Shown here piece after piece: positions 30,636 through 43,700 of a stretch of 64,000 bases of DNA. The position numbers and the translations under genes are program-made. Every line of letters begins with the position of its first letter. Positions within the stretch are counted from its first letter, which is position 1. The notes beneath the pieces were generated by a model. It saw only the letters and a program-made list of their open reading frames with translations, was not told the DNA's origin and did no database searches. This DNA comes from Schistosoma haematobium (Eukaryota; Platyhelminthes; Trematoda; Strigeidida; Schistosomatidae): contig NC_067195.1 of assembly GCF_000699445.3 (NCBI RefSeq), forward strand, positions 83,276,569-83,340,568. Direction: 5' to 3'.

Positions 30636-33600
30636 TTACTTACCTACTTACTTACGCCTGTTACTCCCAACGGAGCACAGGCCGCCGACCAGCATTCTCC
30701 AACTCACTCTGTCCTGGGCCTTCTTTTCTAGTTCCATTCAATTCTTGTTTATTTTTCTCATGTCCATCTCCATTTCCCGGCGTAATGTATTCTTCGGTCT
30801 TCCTCTTTTCCTTTGGCCTTGAGGATTCCATGTGAGGGCTTGTCTTGTGACGCAGTTGGGTGCTTTCCTCAATGTGTGTCCTATCCACTTCCAGCGCTTC
30901 TTCCTGATTTCTTCCTCCTCTGGGATCTGATTTATTCTCTCCCATAGTAGGTTGTTGCTGATAGTGTCTGATAAACGGATTCGAAATATTTTGCGTAGAC
31001 AACTGTTAAGAAACACTTGTATCTTCAGGTTTCCGCCCCATACAGTAGAACTGTTTTGACATTTGTATTGAAAATTCTTACTTTGGTGTTAGTTGACAGA
31101 CAATTGTTTTGAGTTCCAGATGTTTCTCTATTGTAAATATGCTGCTCTTGCTTTACTGATCCGCGCCTTCACATCTGCATCAGATCCACCATGTTCATCA
31201 ATGATGCTGCCCAAATATATAAACGTTTTCCCATTTTCCAAATCTTCTCCGTCAATTGTGATTGGATTGGTGCATGCTTTGTTGTATCGAAGAATCTTGC
31301 TTTTCCCTTTGTGTATATTGAGACCTATTGCTGCTGAGGCTGCTGCCACACTGTTTGTCTTCTCCTGCATTTGTTGTTGCGTGTGTGATAGAAGGCCCAG
31401 ATCATCTGCGAAGTCTAGATCGTCCAACTGCATCTTAGATGTCCACTGTATTCCGTGTTGCCCTTCAGACGTTGACGTCTTCATGATCCAGTCGATCACC
31501 AGGAGAAAGAGAAAGGGTGAGAGTAAGCAACCTTGCCTAACACTGGTCTTTACTTCGAACGAGTTTGTCAACTGTCCTCCATGCACGATTTCGCAGTGTA
31601 ATCCATCATATGAGTTCTGTATGATATTGACTATCTTCTGAGGTACGCCGTAGTGTCGAAGAAGTTTCCATAGTGTTGTTCTGTCCACGCTATCAAATGC
31701 CTTTTCGTAGTCAATGAAGTTGATGTAGAGTGATGAATTCCATTCAATTGATTGTTCCACAATGATCCGTAGAGTTGCGATTTGGTCTGTACACGATCGA
31801 TCCTTACGGAATCCTGCCTATTGGTCTCGAAGTTGGGCGTCTACGGAGTCCTTCATTCTGTTTAACAATACCCTGTTGAAGACTTTTCCCGGTATTGAGA
31901 GAAGAGTAATGCCCCTGTAGTTATCACACTTGCTGAGATCGCCCTTCTTTGATATTTTGACCAGAAGTCTTTCTTTCCAGTCTTTTGGTACTTCTTCCTC
32001 ATCCCAAATCTGATTGAAGAGAATGTGGAGTATCCTTGCAGTTGCCGCTACGTCTGCTTTTAGTGCCTCTGCTGGAATGTTGTTTGGTCCTGCTGCTTTG
32101 CCACTCTTGATTTGTCTGATGGCCATGCTGATTTCTTCAACTGTTGGTGGGCCAACATTGATTGGGAGGTCCCTGGGTGCTGAGTCGATGTTGGGTGGGT
32201 TTAGTGGAGCTGGTCGATTCAAGAGTTCTTTGAAGTGTTCTACCCACCTGTTTTGTTGCTCTTCAATGTTGGTGATTACCTCGCCTTCCTTGCTTTTCAC
32301 TGGTCGTTCTGGTTTGCGGCGATTTCCAGAGAGTTTCTTTGTCGTGTCATACAGTTGTCTCATGTTTCCTTCTCTTGCAGCCTTTTCCGCTGTCATTGCT
32401 AAATCTTCCACATATTTACTGATGCTCCTCTTCACTTGCTTGCTTACTTCTGTGTATTCAGCTTGTGTCTTGGCTTTTTCTGCTCTTGTTCGGCCGGTAT
32501 TGATTGATACCTTCTTGTTCCTCTTTTCTTGAATCTTATCCAGTGTGTCAACAGTGATCCATTCTTTGTGATGGTGCTTCTCGTGGCCCAGAACCTCATG
32601 GCATGTTGAAGTGATTGCCTCTTTGATCCCCTTCCAGTCGCCCTCCATAGTAGTTCCTTCTCCATTGAGTAGATCATGAAAGGCCTAGAACTTATTGCTG
32701 AGGATTATCTTGAATTTGTTGAGTTTGTCAATATCACGAAGAAAGGCTGTATCGAACTTTTGTGATATTGTCCGCCCCGTTGTCCAGTACTTCTCGAGTT
32801 TCAATTTCATCTTGGCGACCAGCAAGTGATGATCTGATGCTATATCAGCTCCTCTCTTGGTTCTCACGTCCTCTATAGTCCTCCTGAACTTTTTGTTGAT
32901 GCAGATATGGTCGATTTGGTTTTGTGTAATGTGATCCGGTGAAGTTCATGTGATTTTGTGAATGCGTTTATGTGGGAATATAGTGCCGCCTATGACCAGT
33001 TTATTGAAGGCATATAGGTTTGCAAATCTCTCAGTATTTTCTTTCCTTTCTCCCAGTCCGTGTCGTCCCATGATGTCTTCATATCCGGTGTTGTCTATTG
33101 CGACTTTGACATTTAAATCTCCCATCAGAATGGTCAGGTCTTTTGTTGGGCACTTCTTGACAATTGACTGCAGCCTATTGTAGAATTGATGTTTAGCGCC
33201 TTCATTGTAGTCGTTGGTAGGCGCATAGCATTGGATGACAATCATTGAAATGCCCTCTTTCTTTGTTTTGAAGGAGGCTTTGATGATCCCTGGTCCATGA
33301 GATTCCCATCCTATAAGTGCATTTTGTGCTTGTCTGGACAGCATCAATGCATCTCCTTGTGTATGTGGTGCATTTTCTTCTTCATGGCCGGAGTATAACA
33401 GGAGCTCTCCTGAAGTTAGTCGTTGTTGTCCGATTTGCGTCCAATGTGTTTCACTGAGCCCAAGCACCTCTAGGTTGTATCTCCTCATTTCTGCAGCAAT
33501 TTGGAAGGCTCTCCCAGTCTCCCACATTGTAGAGCATTCCATGTACCTAAATAAATGGTTGCTCTGCTTGTCAAAATGAGCATCGGCCTCGTGACTTTCG

Positions 33601-33822
33601 AAGGAACTCGGCTTTCATCATGAGGCGTCATAACTCTCCTAAATGAAGACCTCCTGACTCCCAGAGCAGAGTTCAAATGGTTTGAACAATTTTTTCTGGT
33701 TAGCGTTTTTTTAGTGAGTTAGTTTTCTACGAGATAGGGTCGCTAACCCCATGTCCAACTCTCCTCCTTTATCCGGGCTTGAGACCGGCAGTAGCCCCAG
33801 GAAGGACGCCAGACAGAGTTAC
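30636..33822 (-). mobile_element. Full-length RTE-like (SR2-like) non-LTR retrotransposon with 11-bp target duplication
   Basis: Both ends are defined by identical 11-mers ggattagctcc at 30,625-30,635 and 33,823-33,833. The 3' end carries a (gtaa)n-type short tandem tail (complement of 30,636-30,655) immediately after the coding region. It is about 3.19 kb with a single endonuclease-RT reading frame and no poly(A), the organisation of the RTE clade. Confidence 0.88.
30658..33676 (-). pseudogene. RTE endonuclease-reverse transcriptase polyprotein, broken by stops and one frameshift
   Basis: The first segment (33,676-33,485) reads ...ATIYLGTWNALQCGRLGEPS and shifts frame near 33,530. The AP endonuclease follows: LGLSETHW, VIQCYAPTND, MGDLNVKV and, after a stop at 32,943-32,948, ASDHHLLV (the SDH catalytic motif). 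The RT region has IRQIKSGKAAGPNNIPAEAL, NYRGITLLSIPGKVFNRVLL, FRKDRSC, QGCLLSPFLFLLV and the catalytic LDFADDLGLL box. The C-terminus has [26 protein letters not shown] and finally WRMLVGGLCSVGSN. In-frame stops lie at about 32,946, 32,685, 31,818, 31,125, 31,025 and 30,738. All catalytic residues I can place are still present, so decay is recent. Confidence 0.88.
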
Positions 33823-34092
33823 GGATTAGCTCCACTGGAAACTAAATCAAAATTCATTTTATTAGTCTAAAATGGATTTTTAATGAAACTAATCGAAAAC
33901 TTCCAGTAAAAACTGGAAATTTTTCCAATTTTCAACAGTTTATATTTTTCATCAACAAAGTGGAATATATTCATCATTTATATTCTGATAATTGAAATTT
34001 CACTGTAACACTTCAATAAAAAAGGTAATTTACTTAGATTTATTGATTTAAACAAAATAACCATGAGTTTATTCACTGTTATTGAACAAACC

Positions 34093-34226
34093 CAATCTCC
34101 CAACTTTGGGGAAATTTTGGGGAAATCCCCAACGTTTGGGGGAAATTTTGGAGTTTTTGTGCCATTTCCCCAAAATTTCCCCAAATGGGTCAAATTTTCC
34201 CCAAATTTGGGAGCTTGGGAATATTC
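34093..34226. repeat. G/C-cluster inverted repeat able to form a long hairpin
   Basis: 'ctcccaactttggggaaat' at the left is mirrored by 'ccccaaatttgggag' at the right, with internal 'tttggggaaatcccc' and 'atttccccaaaatttcccc' blocks repeating. It is unlike its A+T-rich surroundings. Confidence 0.65.
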
Positions 34227-34229
34227 CGT

Positions 34230-35350
34230 AAAAATCTTCAGTTCAAAGGTTGAAGTCATTAAAACACAATCTTCTTGAGTATTTTGTAAGTAACTAGCTC
34301 AAAAATCATACATTTTAGCAAACAGATAAGTTAGCTTTTCTTAAATTACACTAAATTACACTTAAATAGATAGCAGGGTAGAACTCCATTTTTATCTTTA
34401 GCTAATACGAATCATTGAATCAAGTTTATGTTGTTGAAAATTCTTTTATTTATAATGAAATTGAACTTAGCCTCATTTTGTTGGATTTCAGATCTTAATA
34501 AGTTACCAAGGGACATTCTGTAGGGATATTACAGACGGTATTCTAGAATCATTGCCAGACTAATTACAGAGAAGAATCTTCTCGTTAATTCACGGAAAAA
34601 GTCAGAGTTGTAAAGCTAAAACTTAAAGGAATTAACAAAAGCAAATCACTAGATGTAGAAAACTTACTTGTCTAGGACTTGTGTGAAATGACTAACTGAA
34701 AGCTATTTATTGATTCACTGATCTAAATAGCATACGTATCAACCATGCACAGAATTATTTACGTGAACTCACTTTGTGGAACTGCACATCTAGACTAAAT
34801 TACGTTGAAAGTAAATGTGTCAATACCTTGATTACACAGTTATTTTTTATCTGAGAACGTAATATGGCTATCTTAATCCCCAAAACTGTTCATACCATCG
34901 TTCATAAGTAGTTTATAACCTGTTTATACTTCTAATACAGTTATCTATCCTAATACTTCAGGTATATTCCACTATACTGTTACCATGAAAGCGGTAACAA
35001 GCAATACTTTTATCGTTTATCTTAGTTATACTGACCTCAAATGGTTACTCTAACTTCAACTACATAATATCATACCCTATTTATAGTTTCTATTTATTTG
35101 GTCACTCCATAGAAAATTAATTTCAACACGTAACATTTTAAATTATCTTGCAAACTATAGTCAACTTTATCTAAGCAAAACTAAGATAGTATGTGTTCAG
35201 AATAGTAGTCAATGTGAAGAATTTCTTAGCTTTAACGTTTTCATTCCAAGATTATCTTTCTTTCTTAGAGTACAAGTGAAAAGACTACATGATCGGGAAG
35301 CGGTGAACCTTACCGCATAGTTCACTGATGTAGAAAGAACAAAACATGAT
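34230..35350. other. No gene seen
   Basis: A+T-rich, no recognisable feature. Confidence 0.4.
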
Positions 35351-35354
35351 TAGT

Positions 35355-35835
35355 TGTTGTGTCCCGATAAGAATAATGAATGGTAATTTTTGGGATCCAT
35401 TTATGGACCAATATCATGAGTATATTTTTATCGCATAATTGTTAATTAACTAAATTATTCATATTCCTGTCTCTCTTGTCATAAGCTTTATTTTAACCTA
35501 TGAACTGTTATTATACGATTATCTATTCTTAAATTATGCCCTGTCTATTAATCACTACCTCCCTCATTCACAGCCACATTCGGCCAGATTTTGTACAAAT
35601 GTTATTTTCTATTTTATTGGTACGTTGTGGTCTGTTTGATTGGTTTGTAAACTCAGTATGTTTGAAATATAATGATTTATATTGCAGAGGCTGAGACTTG
35701 TGTTCTGAACTTAACTGGCTGGGCTAGGCAGGGAGCAGGGCTAATCAGGACTCTAGGCTGCTCGCACGTGTTTTACGCGTCCTTGGTCCGATCGATAATT
35801 CACTGCCCTCTAATCGGCGGTCACAAGATATAACA
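35355..35835 (+). mobile_element. Solo LTR (TGTTGTGTCCC...ATAACA)
   Basis: The 481-bp block begins TG and ends CA and is collinear with the LTR at 55,510-56,014 over both halves. No internal retrotransposon sequence adjoins, and no clear target duplication is visible. Confidence 0.7.
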
Positions 35836-35839
35836 GTAG

Positions 35840-36564
35840 CATAATTTCTTTTCAGAGCAAAAGAGCATAGAGATTCATATTATTTCCCTATTAACTCCTA
35901 TTCTCTGTTCACACCATATCGCATATTTTAAAATATACTACTTTCTCGTAAGTTTGAGTGCCAAGTTAAACTAAAAAAAAGAGTACTGTGTACCAATATT
36001 TTTTCTTATAGTTGTTTTAATAAACTTCTATAATTTTAAATCCTCGATAAATTGAACATTAAGATCAACATATGTTATTGGTTGGACTGTTGATCGTTCT
36101 GTTGGGAAATAACTTCATCGAAACAAAATCAGATACACAACTAACAAAGAAATAAGTCTATTAAAGCTGTACCCTTTCGACTGTATGATAAACCGAAAGT
36201 ACTTAAAGAAAACATCATTTCATCAACAGTTATATTCAATTTAGTGACGTTTAAATACAATCTATCAAACGGAATATCAAAAGTATCACAAAATTATGAT
36301 GTGTATATATCACTAAAATGATAGTTAAATATTTGAGTAACCATAACAATTTGAAAATGCTTCGAACACTGTGAAATAATAATGAACAATTGGTACAAAC
36401 ATCATAATCTGATGGTGATTCTCAATAATAAGTTTGAAATAGTTAGATCAAATCACATTAACTGATTAATATCCTCATAATAATGCTTCTTCTGTATTGT
36501 TGACTCACAACCATAATGATGACATTCCCTTCATGTGCACTTCTATTTAGTACTCATTATTCAT

Positions 36565-36565
<1 letters not shown>
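35840..36565. other. No gene seen
   Basis: A+T-rich, no recognisable feature. Confidence 0.4.
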
Positions 36566-36568
<3 letters not shown>

Positions 36569-36652
<84 letters not shown>

Positions 36653-36711
36653 CACTACTACTACCACTACTACTACTACTACTACTACCACTACTACTAC
36701 TACTACTACTC
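36569..36711. repeat. (TAC)n microsatellite
   Basis: About 47 triplets with a few C interruptions (36,651, 36,663, 36,687 regions). Sequence right after it ('gtagtgaacg') is shared with the block after the (ATT)n at 58,527-58,562, upstream of gene 2. Confidence 0.9.
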
Positions 36712-37600
36712 ATAATACTATTAATACTACTTCTCAAAGTACTACTACTGTAGTGAACGAACACTCAGATGAAAAAGGCCAGTTTATATTGATCGGTACA
36801 TAATTACACAATGGTTTAGTAAAGTGTGAAAATCATACGTAAACTACTGCATTTTCACATCATATCATCGTCTCTTACAAGCTTCATTGTTGTTTCATTC
36901 CTGTTGTTATCTTGATTGCTATCAGTTTCCTTCTCTCTTCTCTATATTTCAGTCGCCTAAACCTCAAGTATTACTTACATCACGATTACTCATATTCCCA
37001 CTAGAACTACTGCTATTACCGCATATACAACAACAACTACAATACTAGAGTTACTGATATTCACATTAGTATATATACAAATTACTAAGAATACATCCAA
37101 CGTGTGAATATATATCCAGTGTGCTGATCTACGTGCTGATTTGAAAATGTTCAATAATAATAGAGTAATATTGCATTAGGTCACATTGAATGAAACATGA
37201 AGTCAAAAATTATCAGCAGATAAAAACACTGATAAAGATTATGTAAGTGGATTGAATTTAAAGTTGAGAAGGATAACAACTAAAGAAATTAATCTCTTTT
37301 CACAAACACTGATCTTTTAAGAACTAAGATTAAAACGATTGTGGTTTGATTACAATGACAAATATTAGTGTTAATATGGGTTGTTATTAAAGACTACCAT
37401 TCAAATACATTAGTTAATCAAATGATAGACAATACATTCTGCATGATGTATTCATTCAATTAATGAGTGAATTGAAGACAATAATAAAGTGAGAAATTGT
37501 ATATGAAAAGGATTATTAAACGATCACACTTATGAGAGGTGATCTGTATTGTCTACGTGAACTCTTGTCATTTTATTCATACAACATATTAGCAACAAGA
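36712..37600 (+). promoter_or_regulatory. 5' flanking region conserved with the paralogous gene 2
   Basis: Patches such as 'agattaaaacgattgtggtttgatta' in part (37,327-37,352) and 'gtagtgaac' (36,750) have counterparts at 59,099-59,124 and 58,591 in the same order, so a long upstream block was duplicated with the gene. No individual factor site is claimed. Confidence 0.5.
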
Positions 37601-37607
37601 AAATTAG

Positions 37608-37615
37608 TATATAAG
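37608..37615 (+). promoter_or_regulatory. TATA-like box of mucin-like gene 1
   Basis: TATATAAG lies 100 bp before the ATG, inside a block (acaacatattagcaacaag, aaaattag) preserved almost unchanged upstream of gene 2 (59,605-59,612). Conservation amid divergent flanks supports a core promoter role; the transcription start is not known. Confidence 0.5.
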
Positions 37616-37714
37616 TGAAACTGATTTACAAATACAGCGTATTGAAGTTGCAAATTCAACTTCATATCACACTGATTATCTTATGAATAACTCTGATTCA
37701 ATCACACACAAATC

Positions 37715-40700
37715 ATGATATTAATGAAGATGATTTTATTGACATTCTGTTTCTATTTGACACTAAAATTGAATCACATTAGTGGACAACTAAATGAACA
37801 CACCAATGTACAACAGAATCAAACTATCTCACATATTGTTTTTGATGCAAATGAAACTAATCCGATTGCCAAGAACAATCAATCAGAAATGGATGTTATG
37901 AATCTAATGCAAAATCAATTGAATTCATCATTAACAAACGAAATTCCGATGCCCTATTTATCAGTGACCACATCGAATGATCACATGTACTATCAAAATG
38001 TAAACGAATCAAATGTGAAATATGGAGGCGAAGAACAAGAAACAAAATCAGATATTGACAATGAAAAGAAAAGGAAATCACAACAAACACAACTTATCAT
38101 AGATTTCAGTGGAACAAATGAGAAACGATTAGCGTTACAAAGACAAATATCGGAAGGAGATGACAGAAAATCTTCGATCGTACAAAACCAAGAGCAGGGT
38201 GCAATATCGAAAACAGAAAGGAATATCAGTGAATTTCAAGTAGAGCAACAACAAAAAATAATACAAACAGAAAAACAACATGATCAAAAATGTCGGAAAG
38301 AAAACGAAGTAACAAAAATAAATGAAAAGACGAAAAACGAAGAGAAAATTGATAAAAAGCCAATACTTACCAATAATGAGACAATACTCACTACTACACA
38401 ATCGACAAAACAAAATTCTGAATCACCAAAAACACATCCAGTTACCGACGTTATTCAGCCAACAACAGAACGATATCTCGAAAATGCACAAGATAAACCG
38501 AACAAGACCAAAATCAAAACAACAACAATCACAATCAAAAACACCACTACTACGATAACAAAAACAAATACAGATAGTAAACTAAATTATCCAGAAAGAA
38601 CACAAATATCATCGGAAACACCGAAATCAAAATCCCATGAAGAGCTCGCGCAATTTCCCAGACCAAAATATGTCGAAAACAAACAGGAGATCAACACAAT
38701 AAACATTAAAAGAATAACAAAAACCACGAAACCAAAAACAATCATCACAAACATAAATAAGGACAATACAAATAATACTGCAAATTATAAACAAAATATA
38801 TACAGATCAACAACGTCAAAACCAAACACTGATGTCGCCAAACATAAAACACAACAATTACCCGACAACGCACAAATCATGCCCAACATCACCACCATCA
38901 TCAACACTGAGACTACACTCACCACTGCACAATCCACACAACCAACATCTGCATCACCAACATCACAACCAGTTACCGATGTTGCGCAACTCACAACAGA
39001 ACAATTACTCGACAACGCACAAATCATGCCCAACATCACCACCATCATCAACACTGAGACTACACTCACCACTGCACAATCCACACAACCAACATCTGCA
39101 TCACCAACATCACAACCAGTTACCGATGTTGCGCAACTCACAACAGAACAATTACTCGACAACGCACAAGTCATGCCCAACATCACCACCATCATCAACA
39201 CTGAGACTACACTCACCACTGCACAATCCACACAACCAACATCTGCATCACCAACATCACAACCAGTTACCGATGTTGCGCAACTCACAACAGAACAATT
39301 ACTCGACAACGCACAAATCATGCCCAACATCACCACCATCATCAACACTGAGACTACACTCACCACTGCACAATCCACACAACCAACATCTGCATCACCA
39401 ACATCACAACCAGTTACCGATGTTGCGCAACTCACAACAGAACAATTACTCGACAACGCACAAGTCGTGCCCAACATCACCACCATCATCAACACTGAGA
39501 CTACACTCACCACTGCACAATCCACACAACCAACATCTGCATCACCAACATCACAACCAGTTACCGATGTTGCGCAACTCACAACAGAACAATTACTCGA
39601 CAACGCACAAATCATGCCCAACATCACCACCATCATCAACACTGAGACTACACTCACCACTGCACAATCCACACAACCAACATCTGCATCACCAACATCA
39701 CAACCAGTTACCGATGTTGCGCAACTCACAACAGAACAATTACTCGACAACGCACAAGTCGTGCCCAACATCACCACCATCATCAACACTGAGACTACAC
39801 TCACCACTGCACAATCCACACAACCAACATCTGCATCACCAACATCACAACCAGTTACCGATGTTGCGCAACTCACAACAGAACAATTACTCGACAACGC
39901 ACAAATCATGCCCAACATCACCACCATCATCAACACTGAGACTACACTCACCACTGCACAATCCACACAACCAACATCTGCATCACCAACATCACAACCA
40001 GTTACCGATGTTGCGCAACTCACAACAGAACAATTACTCGACAACGCACAAGTCGTGCCCAACATCACCACCATCATCAACACTGAGACTACACTCACCA
40101 CTGCACAATCCACACAACCAACATCTGCATCACCAACATCACAACCAGTTACCGATGTTGCGCAACTCACAACAGAACAATTACTCGACAACGCACAAGT
40201 CATGCCCAACATCACCACCATCATCAACACTGAGACTACACTCACCACTGCACAATCCACACAACCAACATCTGCATCACCAACATCACAACCAGTTACC
40301 GATGTCGCGCAACTCACAACAGAACAATTACTCGACAACGCACAAATCATGCCCAACATCACCACCATCATCAACACTGAGACTACACTCACCACTGCAC
40401 AATCCACACAACCAACATCTGCATCACCAACATCACAACCAGTTACCGATGTTGCGCAACTCACAACAGAACAATTACTCGACAACGCACAAGTCGTGCC
40501 CAACATCACCACCATCATCAACACTGAGACTACACTCACCACTGCACAATCCACACAACCAACATCTGCATCACCAACATCACAACCAGTTACCGATGTT
40601 GCGCAACTCACAACAGAACAATTACTCGACAACGCACAAGTCGTGCCCAACATCACCACCATCATCAACACTGAGATTACACTCACCACTGCACAATCCA

Positions 40701-43700
40701 CACAACCAACATCTGCATCACCAACATCACAACCAGTTACCGATGTTGCGCAACTCACAACAGAACAATTACTCGACAACGCACAAATCATGCCCAACAT
40801 CACCACCATCATCAACACTGAGACTACACTCACCACTGCACAATCCACACAACCAACATCTGCATCACCAACATCACAACCAGTTACCGATGTTGCGCAA
40901 CTCACAACAGAACAATTACTCGACAACGCACAAATCATGCCCAACATCACCACCATCATCAACACTGAGACTACACTCACCACTGCACAATCCACACAAC
41001 CAACATCTGCATCACCAACATCACAACCAGTTACCGATGTTGCGCAACTCACAACAGAACAATTACTCGACAACGCACAAATCATGCCCAACATCACCAC
41101 CATCATCAACACTGAGACTACACTCACCACTGCACAATCCACACAACCAACATCTGCATCACCAACATCACAACCAGTTACCGATGTTGCGCAACTCACA
41201 ACAGAACAATTACTCGACAACGCACAAGTCGTGCCCAACATCACCACCATCATCAACACTGAGACTACACTCACCACTGCACAATCCACACAACCAACAT
41301 CTGCATCACCAACATCACAACCAGTTACCGATGTTGCGCAACTCACAACAGAACAATTACTCGACAACGCACAAATCATGCCCAACATCACCACCATCAT
41401 CAACACTGAGACTACACTCACCACTGCACAATCCACACAACCAACATCTGCATCACCAACATCACAACCAGTTACCGATGTTGCGCAACTCACAACAGAA
41501 CAATTACTCGACAACGCACAAGTCGTGCCCAACATCACCACCATCATCAACACTGAGACTACACTCACCACTGCACAATCCACACAACCAACATCTGCAT
41601 CACCAACATCACAACCAGTTACCGATGTTGCGCAACTCACAACAGAACAATTACTCGACAACGCACAAATCATGCCCAACATCACCACCATCATCAACAC
41701 TGAGACTACACTCACCACTGCACAATCCACACAACCAACATCTGCATCACCAACATCACAACCAGTTACCGATGTTGCGCAACTCACAACAGAACAATTA
41801 CTCGACAACGCACAAGTCGTGCCCAACATCACCACCATCATCAACACTGAGACTACACTCACCACTGCACAATCCACACAACCAACATCTGCATCACCAA
41901 CATCACAACCAGTTACCGATGTTGCGCAACTCACAACAGAACAATTACTCGACAACGCACAAGTCATGCCCAACATCACCACCATCATCAACACTGAGAC
42001 TACACTCACCACTGCACAATCCACACAACCAACATCTGCATCACCAACATCACAACCAGTTACCGATGTTGCGCAACTCACAACAGAACAATTACTCGAC
42101 AACGCACAAGTCGTGCCCAACATCACCACCATCATCAACACTGAGACTACACTCACCACTGCACAATCCACACAACCAATATCTGCATCACCAACATCAC
42201 AACCAGTTACCGATGTTGCGCAACTCACAACAGAACAATTACTCGACAACGCACAAATCATGCCCAACATCACCACCATCATCAACACTGAGACTACACT
42301 CACCACTGCACAATCCACACAACCAACATCTGCATCACCAACATCACAACCAGTTACCGATGTTGCGCAACTCACAACAGAACAATTACTCGACAACGCA
42401 CAAGTCGTGCCCAACATCACCACCATCATCAACACTGAGACTACACTCACCACTGCACAATCCACACAACCAACATCTGCATCACCAACATCACAACCAG
42501 TTACCGATGTTGCGCAACTCACAACAGAACAATTACTCGACAACGCACAAGTCATGCCCAACATCACCACCATCATCAACACTGAGACTACACTCACCAC
42601 TGCACAATCCACACAACCAACATCTGCATCACCAACATCACAACCAGTTACCGATGTTGCGCAACTCACAACAGAACAATTACTCGACAACGCACAAGTC
42701 GTGCCCAACATCACCACCATCATCAACACTGAGACTACACTCACCACTGCACAATCCACACAACCAACATCTGCATCACCAACATCACAACCAGTTACCG
42801 ATGTTGCGCAACTCACAACAGAACAATTACTCGACAACGCACAAGTCGTGCCCAACATCACCACCATCATCAACACTGAGACTACACTCACCACTGCACA
42901 ATCCACACAACCAACATCTGCATCACCAACATCACAACCAGTTACCGATGTTGCGCAACTCACAACAGAACAATTACTCGACAACGCACAAATCATGCCC
43001 AACATCACCACCATCATCAACACTGAGACTACACTCACCACTGCACAATCCACACAACCAACATCTGCATCACCAACATCACAACCAGTTACCGATGTTG
43101 CGCAACTCACAACAGAACAATTACTCGACAACGCACAAGTCGTGCCCAACATCACCACCATCATCAACACTGACTACACTCACCACTGCACAATCCACAC
43201 AACCAACATCTGCATCACCAACATCACAACCAGTTACCGATGTTGCGCAACTCACAACAGAACAATTACTCGACAACGCACAAGTCGTGCCCAACATCAC
43301 CACCATCATCAACACTGAGACTACACTCACCACTGCACAATCCACACAACCAACATCTGCATCACCAACATCACAACCAGTTACCGATGTTGCGCAACTC
43401 ACAACAGAACAATTACTCGACAACGCACAAATCATGCCCAACATCACCACCATCATCAACACTGAGACTACACTCACCACTGCACAATCCACACAACCAA
43501 CATCTGCATCACCAACATCACAACCAGTTACCGATGTTGCGCAACTCACAACAGAACAATTACTCGACAACGCACAAATCATGCCCAACATCACCACCAT
43601 CATCAACACTGAGACTACACTCACCACTGCACAATCCACACAACCAACATCTGCATCACCAACATCACAACCAGTTACCGATGTTGCGCAACTCACAACA

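Noticed and set aside
31093..32532. Plus-strand frames at 31,093-31,641 and 32,014-32,532
   Set aside because: They are complements of the RTE reverse transcriptase, whose minus-strand frames contain the FADD and NYRGIT motifs.
35355..35835. Target duplication for this LTR
   Set aside because: Flanks ttagt and gtagc do not match, so no duplication is claimed.
36516..36803. Poly-Thr, poly-Leu and poly-Ser frames
   Set aside because: Translations of the (TAC)n microsatellite in different frames and strands; no flanking gene structure.
38785..43170. Very long minus-strand open frame rich in Cys and Val (1,461 codons) and a similar one at 44,070-49,082
   Set aside because: It is the antisense of the 147-bp coding repeat; openness follows from the unit being a multiple of three without stops, and the sense frame has the signal peptide and unique C-terminus.
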